From: Trujillonella humicola
GTDB taxonomy: Bacteria; Actinomycetota; Actinomycetes; Mycobacteriales; Geodermatophilaceae
Direction: 5' to 3'
DNA length: 64,000 nt
NCBI RefSeq assembly: GCF_046233715.1
Contig: NZ_JBJNRJ010000003.1
Coordinates: forward strand, 62,001-126,000
Of the stretch, positions 1-9,475 are shown piece by piece (position 1 is the first letter of the stretch; each line of letters begins with the position of its first letter). Both the position numbers and the translations under genes were made by a program. The notes beneath the pieces are model-generated. The model searched no databases, had not been told where the DNA came from, and worked only from the letters and a program-made list of their open reading frames with translations.

Positions 1-2011
1 GTTGCCCACACAGGCGGTCGTGGCATCGGCGGCCGACGAGGGCACGGCCGACTACGCCGCGCTCGACCTGGCCTTGCGCGGCCTCGCCGTCCGGATCTCC
101 GCCGATCCAGATGGACAGCTCCCCGACGTCGTCGCCGCCCGACTCCACGGCGGCCGGCTCGAGCTGCGACTGCACGCCCCTGCTGACCGCCCGCCGCCGG
201 AACCATGGACCGTGGACGACACCGGCCTGTGGTGGTCGGTGCGGCTCGACCGGGACACCGGTGTCGACGCTCAGGTTGCCCGGACCCGCCTGGCGCCGTA
301 CCCGACTCTGGTCACCATCGGCACCGACACCGCGGGTCGCTGGCTCCTGGACCTAGAACGCCTCGGTGCGGTGTACGTGACCGGACCGGCCGACCGCCGC
401 GAGGACCTCGCCCGGCACCTGGCTGCCGAACTTGCCGTCAACGGCTGGTCGGACCTGCTCACCGTCACGCCCGTCGGCTTCGGCGACGAACTGGTCGACC
501 TGGCCCCCGGGCGGGTTCACCCGGTCGCCAGCATCACCGACCCCAGCCTGCACCTCGGCCTGGCGGAAGCCGCCGAGTCCGACGACGACGTGCTGGACGG
601 GCGGCTACGGGCCGGAGCCGGCGACGGCTGGATGCCGCAGGTCGTCCTCGTCCCACATCCGCCGGATCAGGTCGGCGAACTGGCCGAGGCCGCCGCAGTT
701 CTGCATGCCCGGAAGCTTCGCGCCGCGATCGCATTGGTGCTCGGCGCGGAACCGGGGCAGGTCAGCAACGAGTGGCTGCTCACGCTGACCGACGACGGAT
801 CGCTGCTCATCCCTGCACTCGGGCTGCGGTTGCCGGCGCCACAGCTGACCGTCCAACAGGCTCGCGATATCGCCACGCTGCTGGCTTTCGAGCGCGACTC
901 CGAGGACGCCCCGATCCCCGCCGCCGACGGCGACCGCCCCTGGCAGGTGCACACCGACGCCGCCGGCGCGCTGAGCGACGATGGGTCCGGTCCGGGCACT
1001 GCCGCGTCATCGGGACACGCGCCCTCACCGCGGCCGGCTCGACGTTCGAGTTCCCTTCCCAGGGCGGGCGCTTCGACGACGTCCGGATCGGCCGAGACCT
1101 CGACCGCGAGGCCGTCGACGACCACCGATGGTGGGGAGGCACTCGGGCGTTCAGTGGCGGCCGGCCTGCGCAGCCGGATCGAGGACGACCTCGACCAACT
1201 CGATCGCGACCTCGCCGACTGGTGGGCGCCCGACTGTGCCCGGCCGCGGCTGACCCTGCTCGGACCCATCATCCTGCGCGCGCAGGGCGACGAGGCGGCC
1301 GTCGCCCGGTCCGGGCTGCGCCGCCGCTACGAGGAGACGGTCGCATATCTCGCCACCCGTCCGCACGGCGCCACCGCTGACGAGGCGGCCACCGCTTTGC
1401 AACCGGCCCGCGGCGGCAGGACCGATCCGGTCAGCGCCCGGGCCTACGTCCACCGGGTCACCGCCGGTGCCCGCGCTTGGCTGGGCACCGACCCCGCCAC
1501 CGGCTCCAAGCACCTCAGCTCCGGCCACCGCGGTCGCTACACGTTGACCGGTGTGCTGGTCGACGCCGACCTGTTCCGCCAGTTGCGCGCCCGGGCCGCG
1601 GTCCGTGGCGACGACGGACTGCCCGACTTGTTGGCCGCCCTGCGACTGGTGTCCGGCCCGCCGTTCGCCCAGCGCCCGGTCGGTTACGAGTGGCTGGACG
1701 GCCTGGACCTCACGCTCACCGCCGCCGTCTGCGACGTCGCTCACCAGGTGGTCACCGCTGCTCTTGCCGACGGCGACTTGGCCGCCGCGGGCACCGCCTC
1801 GGCCACGGCCTTGCTCGTGGCGCCGGATGACGAGCAGGTCCTGCTGGATGCGATGTGGGTGGCCTTCCACCAGGGCAACCGTGCCGAGGCCGAGACGTAC
1901 GTCGCGCGCATCGTGCAGATCCACGACGGCGAGGACGAGATGGACCTGCCGATGAGTACCGCAGAGACCATCAACCGCGCCCGCCGGCAGTTCCTCGACC
2001 GCGCCTCGTGA
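1..2011 (+). CDS. BTAD-domain regulator-like protein, 5' partial
   Basis: The reading frame is open from the window edge, so the true start lies upstream and this is the C-terminal part of a larger protein. About residues 1-300 form a globular region without a motif I recognise. A Pro/Ser/Thr-rich linker follows (about 320-380). The last 290 residues look like a winged-helix plus bacterial transcriptional activator domain (BTAD): a helical hairpin region ending in a tetratricopeptide-like stretch around 'LLDAMWVAFHQGNRAEAE'. In actinobacterial conjugative elements a large LysM/BTAD protein often heads the transfer operon, which fits its place in front of the tra genes. DNA binding or peptidoglycan binding is inferred only. 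The 760 bp behind it hold no convincing gene. Confidence 0.6.
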   Translation, partial: LPTQAVVASAADEGTADYAALDLALRGLAVRISADPDGQLPDVVAARLHGGRLELRLHAPADRPPPEPWTVDDTGLWWSVRLDRDTGVDAQVARTRLAPYPTLVTIGTDTAGRWLLDLERLGAVYVTGPADRREDLARHLAAELAVNGWSDLLTVTPVGFGDELVDLAPGRVHPVASITDPSLHLGLAEAAESDDDVLDGRLRAGAGDGWMPQVVLVPHPPDQVGELAEAAAVLHARKLRAAIALVLGAEPGQVSNEWLLTLTDDGSLLIPALGLRLPAPQLTVQQARDIATLLAFERDSEDAPIPAADGDRPWQVHTDAAGALSDDGSGPGTAASSGHAPSPRPARRSSSLPRAGASTTSGSAETSTARPSTTTDGGEALGRSVAAGLRSRIEDDLDQLDRDLADWWAPDCARPRLTLLGPIILRAQGDEAAVARSGLRRRYEETVAYLATRPHGATADEAATALQPARGGRTDPVSARAYVHRVTAGARAWLGTDPATGSKHLSSGHRGRYTLTGVLVDADLFRQLRARAAVRGDDGLPDLLAALRLVSGPPFAQRPVGYEWLDGLDLTLTAAVCDVAHQVVTAALADGDLAAAGTASATALLVAPDDEQVLLDAMWVAFHQGNRAEAETYVARIVQIHDGEDEMDLPMSTAETINRARRQFLDRAS

Positions 2012-2773
2012 GGGGTGCCGCCGCCGGTGACGCCGACAGACGAAGAGGCATCCCGCCTGGACATGCCGCGCCTCGGGACCGCCTGCAGTCGTCGGCACCC
2101 GCAGCTGCGTCGGACTCAGTGGAGAACCGTGGAGAGACGCAGCCCCGGCGACATGGCCTGAGGCCAGCGGTCCACCGGGGCTTTCACGGTCACGGTACGT
2201 CAGGCGGGCGTAACCGCAGCTCCGCCGCACATGAGAAGACGCTGTGGGTTCCGGCCCTGCATCGCGCATTCCCAGCCGGCACCGACCGCGCGGCGCACGT
2301 CGATGGTCCGGTAGGCCGCCCGCACGACCTCCGCAACGGGGTGGCTCACCACGAACCGCTGCTCACTACCGACGTAGCCGGCCGACTGACCTACCTGAAC
2401 GGGTTGGGCGCGCGCCTCGACCCCCAGATGGGACAGCACCTGCGGGTGATCAGCACCGTCGCCGCCCCGCTGCCATCCGGCCATAGGCACAGCTGCGCCG
2501 CCCGCGCACGGCCTGGCTTCTCCAGTAGTTCTGCAGTGGTCCGCCCGTCCGGGGCGGTCGGCCATCGCCTCTTGCGCCGGTGCGCCCGGACCTCGGCCAG
2601 AGGTCTGTCTGCCTGGTCGACTGGAGGACCACTAGAGGTTCGGTCGCCACCGTCGGCGCATGCAGACGACAGCCCCGCATCGGGGGTCGCGGCGCGGTAG
2701 GCCAAGTCTTGGCACGCCGCCGTCGGCGGCGCCGGTGCCCCCCATAACACTGGATCCTCGCGAGGGACGGTCG
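2012..2773. other. Intergenic stretch, no convincing gene
   Basis: Open frames exist on both strands because of the GC content, but none has a good start site or a product I recognise. A minus-strand frame (2565-2200) has a fairly protein-like C-terminal half and could be a remnant. An 8-bp inverted repeat (2141-2148 with 2175-2182) followed by CTTTC may be a weak terminator behind the BTAD gene. Confidence 0.35.
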
Positions 2774-3640
2774 ATGACCGTGCCTGCCATGCGGGCGGCT
2801 GTCGTGGCCATCCGGTCGGGGCTCTTCGACGACGTCAGCGACGGCGTCCTCGCTCCCGGAGATCAGACGTTCCGGGGCGCGATCACCGGTGTTGTCGGTC
2901 GACCGGATCGCTCTGACGTCCCCTGGACGGGAGTGGCCGCCGGCGGCCGTGCGGTCCTGGTCGTGGCCGGTCACGCCGGGGCCGGTGCTTCCACCGTCGC
3001 GTTGACGATCGGCGAGGAGCTGGCGGAGGGCCGGCAGGTGCAGCTGGTCGACTACGCCGAGCCGGTCCGCTCGGGGCTGGCGGCTGCCCCGGTTATCGAA
3101 CTGGGCACCGACGACGGATGGCGGCGAGGCCGGCGCGGTCGACTCGATGTCGTCCGGCTCGCTCGGCGCCCCGCCGACGGAGCGCTCCCACCGCTCCCGG
3201 GGACCGACGCGAACGGCACGGTCGTGGTGGACGCGGGCTGGTCGACGACCTGTGCGCTGCTCGACTCACCGCGGTCGTTCGTCGGCTGCAGTCTGGTCGT
3301 CGTCACCCGGGTCACGGTCCCAGCGGTCCGGCAGACCGAGCACGTCCTGGCGGTCATCGATGGAGAGGCGGCCGTCGCCGCGGTGGGGCCGGCGCGGTGG
3401 CCACCGCCGGTGGTGGCCAGCTGCGGTCCGCGGCTGGCTGAGTTGCGGGCGCGGGGACGGGTGATCTCCGTGCCGGTCGACCGACGTCTGCAGATCACCG
3501 GTCTGACCAGAGACCCGCTGCCCAAGCCGGTAGCCGCCGCCGGGCGGGCGCTGGCCGCACTCCTGGTACCGGCGGCGCCCGCACGGCACCGGCACCGCGC
3601 AGCGCGGTCCGAGGACTGTGCACCGGGAGACGGCCGATGA
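2774..3640 (+). CDS. P-loop ATPase-like protein of the transfer operon
   Basis: I chose ATG 2774 because GAGGGA lies about 7 bases upstream; a longer frame from 2660 has no such signal. Residues 65-85 carry 'VVAGHAGAGASTVAL', a Walker-A-like motif resembling the deviant motif of ParA/MinD-type proteins (such as CpaE), followed by 'VQLVDYAEP'. The rest is low-complexity and lacks an evident Walker B Asp cluster, so activity is uncertain. It opens the plus-strand transfer operon and its stop overlaps the next start (ATGA). A role in positioning or priming the secretion machine is an inference from context. Confidence 0.55.
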   Translation: MTVPAMRAAVVAIRSGLFDDVSDGVLAPGDQTFRGAITGVVGRPDRSDVPWTGVAAGGRAVLVVAGHAGAGASTVALTIGEELAEGRQVQLVDYAEPVRSGLAAAPVIELGTDDGWRRGRRGRLDVVRLARRPADGALPPLPGTDANGTVVVDAGWSTTCALLDSPRSFVGCSLVVVTRVTVPAVRQTEHVLAVIDGEAAVAAVGPARWPPPVVASCGPRLAELRARGRVISVPVDRRLQITGLTRDPLPKPVAAAGRALAALLVPAAPARHRHRAARSEDCAPGDGR

Positions 3641-4020
3641 GGGTCGGACGGGGAACCGCGGCTGCAGCAGTCCGCGCTGCGTCGATCATCGCGCTCGCCC
3701 TCGCCGGACCGCTCGTGCTGAGCGCCGGGTCGGCCACCGCGGCGCCGGCGGAGTTCTCCGCAGCGGTCTGTCCGCAGGCGCCGCCCGGCATGCAGGGCTT
3801 CGCCAACCAGATCACCGGCTGGGTGAAGTGGGGCGTCCTGGTCCTGATCGTCATCAGCGCGGTGATGTCCTTGGGCGCCGTGCTGATGGGGCGGATCTTC
3901 TCGCATCCGCACGCCTCTAGGTATGGGGCGATGGGGGTCGCGGTCACCGTGATGGTGGCGATCACCTACACGGTCATCCTCGTGATCTTGAACTCCATCA
4001 CTGGCAGCGGGTGCACGTGA
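3637..4020 (+). CDS. Small pilin/TrbC-like membrane protein
   Basis: A 127-residue protein with a cleavable-looking signal peptide (residues 1-35, ending ATAA) followed by two hydrophobic segments (about 65-88 and 100-120) split by a short basic loop. This size and layout match VirB2/TrbC-type subunits and the small two-helix proteins found at this point in actinobacterial conjugation operons. Start and stop overlap the neighbours (ATGA upstream, TGATG downstream), so translation is probably coupled. The family assignment rests on topology and operon position, not on a signature motif. Confidence 0.6.
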   Translation: MRVGRGTAAAAVRAASIIALALAGPLVLSAGSATAAPAEFSAAVCPQAPPGMQGFANQITGWVKWGVLVLIVISAVMSLGAVLMGRIFSHPHASRYGAMGVAVTVMVAITYTVILVILNSITGSGCT

Positions 4021-4826
4021 TGAGGCGCCGAGCTGGCCGTCAAGAGACGGCGACGACGGAATGGAGTCCGGCTCGACTGCTCGTGCTGGCCGGCAGCTGT
4101 CTGGCGGTCTTGCTGGCGATCGTCGCCGGGCTGGTGCTCGCGGTGCTTGCGGCGTTGGCCGAGGACCCGGACGGAGGTGAGGCAAGCCCCGTCGCCGGAA
4201 GGGCAACGAGGAGCCTGTCCGAGCAGGATGCGCTGGCCGCCGCACCCATGCCGACCGCCGAGCCGGAGGAGGCGCTGCCCGGGCCGGTGTCCAGCAGAGC
4301 GGCCGAGGTGCTGGTGCTCCCGCGCCCTTCAGGTGTCGGTCCGGCAGATGTGGCCACGGGCTTCCCACGCACGCCGGAAGGCGCGTTGGCGCAACTGGCG
4401 GCGATCGACGTGACGGCGATGCAGTCCGGATCGATGGACGGCGTGCGCGATGTGATCGCTGAGTGGGCCGCCGCGGGCGGTCCCACTCCCGAGAACTGGT
4501 CCGGCGTGACCGGTATGGCGAGCTTGCTGTCGGGAGCGGGGCTGTCCGCGGCCGGCTCGCCCCAGCTGGCCATCGTCGTCCGGCCGGTGATGGGACTGAT
4601 CAAGGGCACGGTGGGGCCGGACTTCGCGGTGGTGTGCGTGGACCTGGAGTTCACCGTCACCCTCGAGCGGACGGCCCGGCGGGCCGTCGCCGACTGCCAG
4701 CGCATGACATGGGTCGCGGATCGGTGGCTGATCGGTCCCGGGCCGGAGCCTGCACCGGCGCCGTCGATCTGGCCGGGCACGGACGCGGCGATCGACGCCG
4801 GATGGCGGGACCTGCGCCATGCCTAG
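4020..4826 (+). CDS. Single-pass membrane protein of the transfer operon
   Basis: ATG 4020 overlaps the previous stop as TGATG; GTG codons at 4011 and 4017 are alternatives. One transmembrane helix sits at about residues 22-48, then a Pro/Glu-rich linker and a domain of about 150 residues outside the membrane. Topology (short cytoplasmic tail, one helix, external domain) resembles VirB8/TcpC-like scaffold subunits, and the central 'DVTAMQSGSMDGVRDVI' to 'DLEFTVTLERTARRAVADCQRM' region could be an NTF2-like fold. That is an inference. The next gene starts 8 bases before its stop. Confidence 0.55.
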   Translation: MRRRAGRQETATTEWSPARLLVLAGSCLAVLLAIVAGLVLAVLAALAEDPDGGEASPVAGRATRSLSEQDALAAAPMPTAEPEEALPGPVSSRAAEVLVLPRPSGVGPADVATGFPRTPEGALAQLAAIDVTAMQSGSMDGVRDVIAEWAAAGGPTPENWSGVTGMASLLSGAGLSAAGSPQLAIVVRPVMGLIKGTVGPDFAVVCVDLEFTVTLERTARRAVADCQRMTWVADRWLIGPGPEPAPAPSIWPGTDAAIDAGWRDLRHA

Positions 4827-6456
4827 CGCCGCCGTGCGTCGACGCACGAGGACCCACGGGGTGCGCCACCTTCTCGTCGTCCTCCTGCTGGCGGCGATCA
4901 GCTGGCTGGGGACAGCGACACCGGCTATGGCCGAGCCGACGGTCACGGCTCTCCCCGCGGCGGTTCCCACCAACCTGCCTTGCCCACCGCTCATCCCCGC
5001 CTGCGCGCTCGCCGAGCTGGGTGAGGCAGCCGGTGACCTGCTCGGCGACGCGGCCGGCAACGTGGCAGAGAACGTGTGGACCAGCGCCATGCTCTCGCTG
5101 TGGGATGCCGGGCTGTGGCTGCTCAGCCTCGCGTTCTCGGTTATCGACGCCCTCGCCACGCCTGACCTTTCCGCCGACGGCCCGCTGGCCGGGGTCTATC
5201 CGGTGACGTTCGGCATCGGCGCCGTCGTGGCGACGCTGATGGCCTTGGTGCAACTGGGTGCCGCTGGACTCCGCCGGGACGGGCAGACGCTGGGGCGGCT
5301 GCTACTGGGGGTCGTGCAGTACGGGTTGGTCTGGGCCGGATACGTCGGCGTGGCCGCGCTGCTGGTCACCGGCGTCTCCGGGCTAACCACGGGCCTGCTC
5401 CGGAGCCTGCTCGACATCGAGACCATGGCCGCCTTCGATCCCTCGATCAGTGTGGAGCGCGACCTGGTCGACGGAACCGTGGCCACCGTCCTGGGGATCT
5501 CCTCGATCTTCCTGCTGGTGCCGGCCAGCGTGGGCTATCTGCTGTTGATGCTCGTCCGCGAGGCGGCCCTGATCGTGCTGGCCGCCACCTCGGCAATCTC
5601 GGCGGGCGGGCTGCTGGCGCAGACGTCGAGCGCCTGGTTCTGGCGGAGCTTGCGCTGGTTCATCGCCGCGCTGCTGGTGGCCCCGGTCGCTGTCCTCGTC
5701 CTCGGTGTCGGGGTCACGATCACCGAGGGCATCCTGACCGGCGCTGAGGAGACCAGCACCGAGTCCGCGGTCGGCATGGCCGTCGTGGGGTGCCTGTTGA
5801 TCCTGCTCGGCGCGGTGTCTCCGTTGGTGCTTTTCCGGCTGCTGGCCTTCGTCGATCCGGGCACCTCCAGTGGTGCGGCGCTGCGGTCCTCGCTCGCCGC
5901 TTCCGGCGGCGTCATGGGAGCGTTGGGCAAGCTCGGCGGGGCCGCCGCAGCCGGCGGCGCCGCGGTCGCCGCTACCTCCGGCGGCGTAGCCGCGTCCGGC
6001 GCCGCTGCGCAGATCAGCGGCGACCGCGCGCAGGGAGAGTCGACCGCGGACGCCGCGACCAGCGGGCGTTTCGCCGGTGCGATGCGAGCCTTGGCCGCTG
6101 GTACGTCGGGAGCCGGGCGACTCGCCGCCGGGGTGGCCGCCTCGGCCTCGGATGTGCTGGCCAGCGCCGGGGTCGGGCACTCCGCCCCGTACTACGGCCA
6201 GCCGGCCTCGGGGCGGGCGGCATGGCGTGGCTCCGGGGCGTCGGGCGGGCCCGGTGCCGGCTCAGTAAGTCCCGTGGCTACGGCAGGCGGACTGCCCCGT
6301 GGGCCGTCGAACGGTATCGGTGGCAGCGACGACGGTTCGGTGGTTGCGGCCTGGCCGGCGGAGCGAACGGACACCCGCGCTGGCTTCGGACAGGACGCGC
6401 TTGAGTCGCCGGATCTTCGGCCGGAGGGCTCCGGCGTGGACGGGGACCCGCAATGA
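4819..6456 (+). CDS. VirB6/TrbL-like polytopic channel protein
   Basis: The protein has a signal peptide (about residues 1-38, ending 'TPAMAEP'), an amphipathic segment, and then at least six hydrophobic helices between about 90 and 350. The last 190 residues are Gly/Ala/Ser-rich and disordered. This is the usual make-up of VirB6/TrbL-type inner-membrane channel proteins of type IV secretion systems in actinobacteria. It lies between the VirB8-like candidate and the SCO6880-family gene, with ATGA overlap at its 3' end. No short sequence signature defines the family, so the call is by topology, length and context. Confidence 0.65.
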   Translation: MPSAAVRRRTRTHGVRHLLVVLLLAAISWLGTATPAMAEPTVTALPAAVPTNLPCPPLIPACALAELGEAAGDLLGDAAGNVAENVWTSAMLSLWDAGLWLLSLAFSVIDALATPDLSADGPLAGVYPVTFGIGAVVATLMALVQLGAAGLRRDGQTLGRLLLGVVQYGLVWAGYVGVAALLVTGVSGLTTGLLRSLLDIETMAAFDPSISVERDLVDGTVATVLGISSIFLLVPASVGYLLLMLVREAALIVLAATSAISAGGLLAQTSSAWFWRSLRWFIAALLVAPVAVLVLGVGVTITEGILTGAEETSTESAVGMAVVGCLLILLGAVSPLVLFRLLAFVDPGTSSGAALRSSLAASGGVMGALGKLGGAAAAGGAAVAATSGGVAASGAAAQISGDRAQGESTADAATSGRFAGAMRALAAGTSGAGRLAAGVAASASDVLASAGVGHSAPYYGQPASGRAAWRGSGASGGPGAGSVSPVATAGGLPRGPSNGIGGSDDGSVVAAWPAERTDTRAGFGQDALESPDLRPEGSGVDGDPQ

Positions 6457-7973
6457 GCGCCACCCGGTACGGCGACTACGCCAAGGACGTCTCCGGCTGG
6501 TTCCTCGGCATGACCGGCACTCAGCTGGCACTGGTCAGCCTCGCCGGTGTTCCGGCGCTGATCGCCCTCAACGCCCGGGCCTGGATGGTGCTGTTGCTGT
6601 GGCTGCCGGTCTGGACCCTGCTGTCCGCGGCTCTGCTGGTGCCCATCCGCGGTCGCTCGGCCGGCCGCTGGGTGGGCGATCTGTGCCTGTTCGCGGTGGG
6701 GCGGGCGCTGGGCTGGACGGCCTTCGGGTCCCGCGCGGCCGCCGGGACAGCGGAGGACCTGTCGGAGGTGGATCTGCCGGGAGTGCTGGCCGGGATCCGT
6801 ACCCACGACGGGCCGCCGTTCGGCCAGACCTTCACTCGGCCGGTCATCGTGCAGAACTGCGCGGCACGGACCTGGGCCGCGGTGGCTCGGATCGCCCATC
6901 CTGGCATCGGGCTGGCCGAACCGGGTGAGCGCGACCGGATGGGCGCCGGATTGGCCGAGTTGTGCGAGATCGCCGAGCGCACGGAACTCGTCGACGTCGT
7001 CGCTCTGCAGGTGCGGACGGTGCCCGACGACGGCGCCGAGCGCGCGGCCTGGGAGCGGACTCATGCCCGCGCGGATGCGCCGGGTCTGGCCGTCGAGGTC
7101 AACGCCCTGCTGGGAGCGACGCTGACTCCGGCGGCGGTGCGTTCGGAGGCGTTCGTGACCGTGGTGGTCGGCGAGCGGCGGATCGCCCGCGCCGCCAGGG
7201 AGTCCGGCGGCGGGATCGACGGCCGCGCCCGGGTGCTGCACGGCGTGATGGCCGAGATCGAAGGGGCGCTGCGCGGGGCAGTCGGCTGCGCCGCAGTGGA
7301 CTGGCTGGACTCGGCCGGACTGGCAGCGGCGGTGCGCACAGGCTTCGCGCCCGGGGATCGCGGCCAGCTCGTCACCGCCGATCGCGTGGATGGGGCCACT
7401 CGGGGCCGCGCCCCGGCGGCCGGGTTACCGATGGGCGCCGCGGGCCCGACCCGCTCCGTCGCCGAGGTGCGGCACTACGCCCACGACGCGTGGGCATCGG
7501 TCACCGACACCATCCTGCTGCCCGACTCCGGAGCGGTGCTCGGGGCGCTGGCGCCGGTCCTGGTGCCGGCCACCCCGGGGGAGCGGCGCAGCCTGACGGT
7601 GTTCTTGGCGCCGCTGCCGTTGGACCGGGCGACCCGGCTCGTCGGCCGGGAGGACATGAGTGCCACCACCGGCAACGAGCTGCGGGCTCGGATGGGCTTC
7701 CGGCAGCGGGCCCGGCAGCGGCGGGACACCGAGCGGATCGGCGCCGCGGACGAGAAGCTGGCCTCCGGCCGGGCGCTGGTCCGTCCAGCCGTCGCCGCCT
7801 GCGTCACGGTGCCGGCCACCTGGCCGATCGCCGAGCACGGCCGCCGGCTCGACGCCGCCGTTCGCGCCGCGGGTTTCGTGCCGCTGCGACTGGATCTGGC
7901 CCAGGACTCCGGGTTCGCGGCAGCCGCCATCCCGCTGGGTATCGGCCTGCCCGACCGGCGAGGTCGGCGATGA
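6453..7973 (+). CDS. SCO6880-family conjugation protein
   Basis: Two close hydrophobic helices at about residues 28-65 are followed by a long soluble domain with the phrase 'DLPGVLAGIRTHDGPPFG'. This is the layout of the SCO6880 family, present in transfer operons of actinobacteria and always next to the VirB4-like ATPase. The protein probably links the membrane channel to that ATPase, a role filled by PrgI/VirB3-type proteins elsewhere; this last step is an inference. It starts inside the previous gene's stop (ATGA) and ends in an ATGA overlap with the VirB4-like gene, so the three are surely co-translated. Confidence 0.7.
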   Translation: MSATRYGDYAKDVSGWFLGMTGTQLALVSLAGVPALIALNARAWMVLLLWLPVWTLLSAALLVPIRGRSAGRWVGDLCLFAVGRALGWTAFGSRAAAGTAEDLSEVDLPGVLAGIRTHDGPPFGQTFTRPVIVQNCAARTWAAVARIAHPGIGLAEPGERDRMGAGLAELCEIAERTELVDVVALQVRTVPDDGAERAAWERTHARADAPGLAVEVNALLGATLTPAAVRSEAFVTVVVGERRIARAARESGGGIDGRARVLHGVMAEIEGALRGAVGCAAVDWLDSAGLAAAVRTGFAPGDRGQLVTADRVDGATRGRAPAAGLPMGAAGPTRSVAEVRHYAHDAWASVTDTILLPDSGAVLGALAPVLVPATPGERRSLTVFLAPLPLDRATRLVGREDMSATTGNELRARMGFRQRARQRRDTERIGAADEKLASGRALVRPAVAACVTVPATWPIAEHGRRLDAAVRAAGFVPLRLDLAQDSGFAAAAIPLGIGLPDRRGRR

Positions 7974-9475
7974 GCCGCCGTCACAGCAGCGGGCGGGACC
8001 TCACCGTCCTGCTCGACGACTTCGGTCACCGGCTCCCGCCGGTGCGGAGCGAACCGGTGGGGGAGCGGGGCGGCTCGTCGTTCCCGGTGGCGGTTCCGCG
8101 CCGAGGCCCGCGCGGACGCGGGCGGGGGCGCGCGGTGGCCCCGGCACCGCTGTCGGTGTGGCGGATGACGTCGGAGCAGACCCCGGTGGTGTGGCCGCTG
8201 ATCGCGACCAGCGGTCTGCCGCCCACCGGGGCGCAGATGGGCATCGACTTGCTGTCGGGCGGTGCCTTCTACTGCGACCCGGTCGGTTGGGTCACTGACG
8301 ACGACATTCCGGTCACCAACCCGAACGTCGTCGTGTTCGGCAAGCCGGGCCGCGGGAAGTCGGCCACGGTCAAGGCGTTCGCGCTGCGGATGCTCGGCTA
8401 CGGCTACCGAACCCTGGTCCTCGGCGACACCAAGGACGAGTACGAGCCGCTGTGCCGCGCCCTCGGCGTGGAACCGATCGCCGTCGGCCACGGACTGACC
8501 GCCCGGGTGAACCCGCTGGACTTCGGCCCGCTCGGGCACGGCTGGGACCGGCTACCTGCCGCCGAGGCCCGCCGCCGGGAGGCGCTGGTCTTCGCCCGGT
8601 GGATCGTGCTGCTGCGCGGTCTCGTCGGCTCCCAGCACGTGCCCTTCGGGCCGGTGGAGGAGACAGCGGTGGGGGAGGCGCTGCGCCTGCTCACCGGCTA
8701 CCGCACCGGCGCCACCCGGTTGGCGGAAGTGACCGTTCCGCAACTGTGGCGGGCACTGGACGAGCCACCCGACCCGCTCGTCACCGGCTGCCGCTACGCC
8801 GACCGCCGGCACTTCCTCGACGAGACCCGAACCCTGCGCGACGCCCTCGGATCCCTGGTCAAGGGCTCCCTGGCCGGGCTGTTCGACGACCGCACCACGA
8901 TCGCCGTGGACTGGCGCGCCCCCATCCAGTCGCTGTCACTGTCACGCCTAGAACCGCTCGGCGACCAGGCCGTCGGCATCGCACTGACTTGCCTGAACAG
9001 CTGGGGGCAGGCGATGCGCGAGATCGCCGACCCCGGCGACCTGCGCATCGTCGTCCGCGACGAGACCTGGCGGCAGATGCGCCTGGGCACCGAGGCGATG
9101 AAGAGCCTGGACGCCAACCTGCGGCTGTCCCGCCGCGACGCCGACGTGCAGATCCTGCTCGCCCACAAGCCCTCGGACATGCTCACCGCCGGCGACGCAA
9201 CCTCCCAGGCCGTGGCGATCGCCCGGGACCTGCTGCACCTGTGCGACGTCAAGGTCCTGCACGGCCAGGACCAGGCCGTCGGTGACGAGCTGGGCGACCT
9301 GCTCGGACTGACCCCCATCGCCCAGCGGGTGGTCACCGGCTGGGCAGTCGCCGGCAAAGGCCGGGCGCTGTGGCTCGTGGGCGACCGGGCGTTCAAGGTG
9401 CAGACCGTCCTCACCAGACCCGAACTGGAGCTGACCTACACGAACGAGGCCCTCACCGCCGGACGGCCGGCATGA
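7970..9475 (+). CDS. VirB4/TraC-like conjugation ATPase
   Basis: I chose ATG 7970, overlapping the previous stop; the frame stays open much further upstream but that part is a shadow of the SCO6880-family gene. Walker A 'GKPGRGKSATVKAF' lies at about residues 124-137, and 'LRIVVRDETWRQMR' near residue 360 fits a Walker-B/Asp-Glu box of VirB4-type motors. 'LLAHKPSDM' follows, as in HerA-FtsK-class ATPases. At 501 residues it is shorter than many VirB4 proteins because the N-terminal part seems to be supplied by the SCO6880 protein. It should energise assembly or substrate movement at the membrane. Confidence 0.8.
   Translation: MSRRHSSGRDLTVLLDDFGHRLPPVRSEPVGERGGSSFPVAVPRRGPRGRGRGRAVAPAPLSVWRMTSEQTPVVWPLIATSGLPPTGAQMGIDLLSGGAFYCDPVGWVTDDDIPVTNPNVVVFGKPGRGKSATVKAFALRMLGYGYRTLVLGDTKDEYEPLCRALGVEPIAVGHGLTARVNPLDFGPLGHGWDRLPAAEARRREALVFARWIVLLRGLVGSQHVPFGPVEETAVGEALRLLTGYRTGATRLAEVTVPQLWRALDEPPDPLVTGCRYADRRHFLDETRTLRDALGSLVKGSLAGLFDDRTTIAVDWRAPIQSLSLSRLEPLGDQAVGIALTCLNSWGQAMREIADPGDLRIVVRDETWRQMRLGTEAMKSLDANLRLSRRDADVQILLAHKPSDMLTAGDATSQAVAIARDLLHLCDVKVLHGQDQAVGDELGDLLGLTPIAQRVVTGWAVAGKGRALWLVGDRAFKVQTVLTRPELELTYTNEALTAGRPA

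Noticed and set aside
2200..2565. 121-codon minus-strand frame behind the BTAD gene
   Set aside because: The second half is rather protein-like, but there is no ribosome-binding site and no family match that I can name, so it is mentioned only in the intergenic entry.
6962..7969. Long open frame upstream of the VirB4-like gene
   Set aside because: It is an Arg/Gly/Pro-rich shadow of the SCO6880-family gene; the real start is ATG 7970 with a tight overlap.
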